Positions 6,882 to 8,010 of a stretch of 8,010 bases of DNA are shown in pieces. The stretch comes from a bacterium. Lineage in GTDB: Bacteria > Chloroflexota > Limnocylindria > Limnocylindrales > Limnocylindraceae. Below the pieces are notes generated by a model. The model was not told where the DNA came from. It did not search any database and worked only from the letters and a program-made list of their open reading frames with translations. Each line of letters opens with the position of its first letter. The stretch's first letter is position 1. The DNA lies in NCBI GenBank assembly GCA_009919365.1, contig RGBZ01000037.1:1-8010 (forward strand), given 5' to 3'. The translations under genes and the position numbers were made by a program.

Positions 6882-7936
6882 GCGACGATCAGCGCGCGCG
6901 ACCACCGCGCCCCGGCGGCTTCCGCCCCGGCGGACCAGTCGGGCCCCGCCCCGGCGGACCTGGCGGTCCCGGCGGCTTCCGCCCAGGCGCGCCGCGCCCA
7001 ACTTTTAGCGCGGGTGGTGCAAAGCAGTGGGCATCCCGTCGCGCCATCTCTCTGCAGGTTGCAGGCATGGTTGGCCCAGAGCACGAAGTCATCGCGGGGC
7101 GCCGGCCGGTAGAGGAGGCCTTCGCCGCTCGCCGCGAGGCGGTCCGCCTCCTGGTTGTGCCTCAGCGCCGAGACGCACTGCAGCAGATGGTTCTGCACGC
7201 TACTGCCCTGCGGATTCCGATCATTGAGGTCGAGGGAGCCCTGATCGGCCAGCTGTCCGGGTTCGATGGGCATCAGGGGGTCGCCCTGGTCGTGAAGCGG
7301 CGCCCCGAGGCCGCCCCCGAGGACCTGCTTGCCCGTGCCGTCGCACGCGGGGAGGCCCCCTTCATCCTCGCGCTCGACGGAGTCGAGGACCCCCAGAACT
7401 TCGGCAGCCTCATCCGCAGCGCCGAGGCGGTGGGGGTGCACGGGCTCCTGATCGGCAGCAAGGGGGCCGCCCCGCTCTCGCCAGCGGCTATCAAGGCCAG
7501 CGCCGGAGCGGTCGAGCACCTCCTAGTCGCCCGTGTTGAGAACCTTGCCGATGAGCTCACCGCTCTCCGTCTGCGGGGGATTCGGGTAGTCGGCGCCGAG
7601 GCAGAGGCGGCCCAGGGGTATCGCGAGGCGGACCTGCGTGGGCCGCTCTGCATCGTGATTGGGGCGGAGGGGCGTGGGCTTTCACCCGCCGTACGCAAAC
7701 GGGTCGACCTCTTCGTCCGAATTCCCATGGCGGGCAAGGTTGCCAGTTTGAATGCCGCCGTTGCGGGCTCCATTCTCCTCTTCGAGGCGCTCGGCCAACG
7801 CCCGGTTGCGGCACAGCCTGTGCCAGCCTCTGAGGCCATGCTCACCGCGTCAAGCGGCGCCGTCGCGCCAGCCTCAGCTGACGTCGCAGCGCCAGCCGCC
7901 CCTGACAGCGACGATCTCCCGCACGTAGGCGGTTGA
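6878..7936 (+). CDS. rlmB: SpoU-family RNA 2'-O-methyltransferase, RlmB-like (23S rRNA Gm2251)
   Basis: SPOUT (SpoU/TrmH) methyltransferase of 352 residues. It uses S-adenosylmethionine to methylate a guanosine ribose; in RlmB this is G2251 in the P loop of 23S rRNA. A substrate-binding domain (about 67-145, starting EVIAGRRPVEEAF) precedes the knotted catalytic domain. Motif 1 is LDGVEDPQNFGSLIRSAEA (N174, R180), motif 2 IGAEGRGLSP (E264) and motif 3 IPMAGKVASLNAAVAGS (S290, N292). The substrate-binding domain and the place after cysS favour RlmB over TrmH or TsnR, but the exact target base is not proven. The first 45 or so residues are a Gly/Pro/Arg-rich low-complexity extension, and the last 40 are an Ala/Pro-rich tail; typical RlmB is about 245 residues. 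The ATG overlaps the cysS stop as ATGA with only a weak ribosome site; an internal ATG at 7068-7070, just before the conserved domain, is an alternative start. The gene core is richer in G+C than its neighbours. Confidence 0.92.
   Translation: MSDDQRARPPRPGGFRPGGPVGPRPGGPGGPGGFRPGAPRPTFSAGGAKQWASRRAISLQVAGMVGPEHEVIAGRRPVEEAFAARREAVRLLVVPQRRDALQQMVLHATALRIPIIEVEGALIGQLSGFDGHQGVALVVKRRPEAAPEDLLARAVARGEAPFILALDGVEDPQNFGSLIRSAEAVGVHGLLIGSKGAAPLSPAAIKASAGAVEHLLVARVENLADELTALRLRGIRVVGAEAEAAQGYREADLRGPLCIVIGAEGRGLSPAVRKRVDLFVRIPMAGKVASLNAAVAGSILLFEALGQRPVAAQPVPASEAMLTASSGAVAPASADVAAPAAPDSDDLPHVGG
6911..6984 (+). repeat. Short direct repeats encoding the RPGG-rich N-terminus of RlmB
   Basis: CCCGGCGGCTTCCGCCC occurs exactly at 6911-6927 and 6968-6984, and GCCCCGGCGGACC at 6924-6936 and 6948-6960. 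In frame they give repeated (R)PGG(F) units at the start of RlmB. Such short GC-rich repeats can expand or contract by slippage. They lie wholly within the coding sequence, so they look like protein low-complexity sequence rather than a separate element. Confidence 0.7.
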
Positions 7937-7962
7937 CCCCTACGCCCGTAGGGGGCTATGAT
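7933..7962 (+). promoter_or_regulatory. Sigma70-type promoter overlapping the end of rlmB
   Basis: TTGACC (7933-7938; 5 of 6 to TTGACA) and TATGAT (7957-7962; 5 of 6 to TATAAT) are separated by 18 bp. This is the best promoter-like sequence in the window. The -35 hexamer contains the rlmB stop codon (7934-7936). Transcription would start near 7968-7970, about 33 bases before the possible tRNA at 8003. A strong promoter placed here suggests that a new transcription unit begins after the housekeeping run. Confidence 0.65.
7937..7954. promoter_or_regulatory. Perfect 7-bp dyad filling the promoter spacer
   Basis: CCCCTAC (7937-7943) and GTAGGGG (7948-7954) are exact reverse complements with a 4-base gap. 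The dyad starts directly after the rlmB stop and occupies the space between -35 and -10, sharing two bases with the -35. As RNA it would form a very stable short hairpin at the end of the rlmB message, but no T-tract follows. As DNA its place and geometry resemble MerR-family operators, although those usually sit in 19-20 bp spacers and this one is 18. Both readings are open. Confidence 0.45.
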
Positions 7963-8002
7963 CACGCCTCACCGACGGACCGCAAGGTATCCCGACGTGG
8001 GC

Positions 8003-8010
8003 GCCGACAT
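8003..8010 (+). tRNA. Possible 5' end of a tRNA gene, likely tRNA-Thr (cut by window edge)
   Basis: GCCGACA followed by T matches the 5' acceptor strand (positions 1-7) and the universal T8 of a tRNA. The same start, GCCGAC, is known in E. coli thrU tRNA-Thr. It lies about 33 bases after the predicted transcription start, which suits a stable-RNA leader. In related clusters a tRNA-Thr commonly sits near rpmG-secE-nusG, downstream of this block. Only 8 bases are visible, so this is an inference. An alternative is a protein start at GTG 7997-7999 with AAGG at 7984-7987. Confidence 0.3.

Noticed and set aside
6497..7519. 340-codon open frame on the minus strand spanning the cysS/rlmB junction
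   Set aside because: It covers conserved motifs of both real genes in antisense, its composition is low-complexity, and it has no supported start. It is a shadow of high third-position G+C.
1..8010. Defence system, prophage, transposon or CRISPR array
   Set aside because: All of the window from 210 to 7936 is filled by five recognisable housekeeping genes, with no transposase, integrase, nuclease or spaced repeat array in the remainder.

Overview
The window is an ordinary-looking but compact bacterial housekeeping operon, read entirely on the + strand: the end of an unidentified gene, then clpC, radA, a fused ispDF, cysS and rlmB. It ends in a new promoter that seems to lead into a tRNA gene cut by the window edge. 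G+C is high (about 60% in most genes, about 72% in the rlmB core, from hand-counted lines). The order clpC-radA-ispD/F-cysS-rlmB is the classic Gram-positive cluster, also seen in Chloroflexota. High G+C, a ClpC-type unfoldase and a fused IspDF together suggest a Chloroflexota-like or high-G+C Gram-positive-related bacterium. That placement is inference; no rRNA or other marker settles it.

Layout: 1-99 is the last 32 codons of an unidentified protein with an acidic, Ala-rich tail. 100-209 is the only real intergenic region. It holds a weak terminator-like hairpin and a perfect 9-bp inverted repeat whose loop lies on a possible extended -10 element, so it is probably the control region for clpC. 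210-7936 is a tightly packed run of five genes: a 12-nt gap (clpC/radA), an 8-nt overlap (radA/ispDF), a GTGA overlap (ispDF/cysS) and an ATGA overlap (cysS/rlmB). This packing implies one transcript with translational coupling. 7933-7962 is a good sigma70-type promoter starting inside the rlmB stop codon, with a perfect 7-bp dyad filling its spacer. The final 8 bases match the start of a tRNA, most likely tRNA-Thr.

The genes cover protein quality control (ClpC), recombination and fork repair (RadA), isoprenoid precursor synthesis by the MEP pathway (IspDF), tRNA-Cys charging (CysS) and 23S rRNA 2'-O-methylation (RlmB). I see no mobile element, CRISPR array, phage gene or defence system. The points most worth a second look are the diverged nucleotide/phosphate-binding loop of the IspF half, the dyads embedded in both promoters, the extra Pro/Ala linker in ClpC, the RPGG-rich N-terminus and high G+C of rlmB, and the absence of disA after radA.
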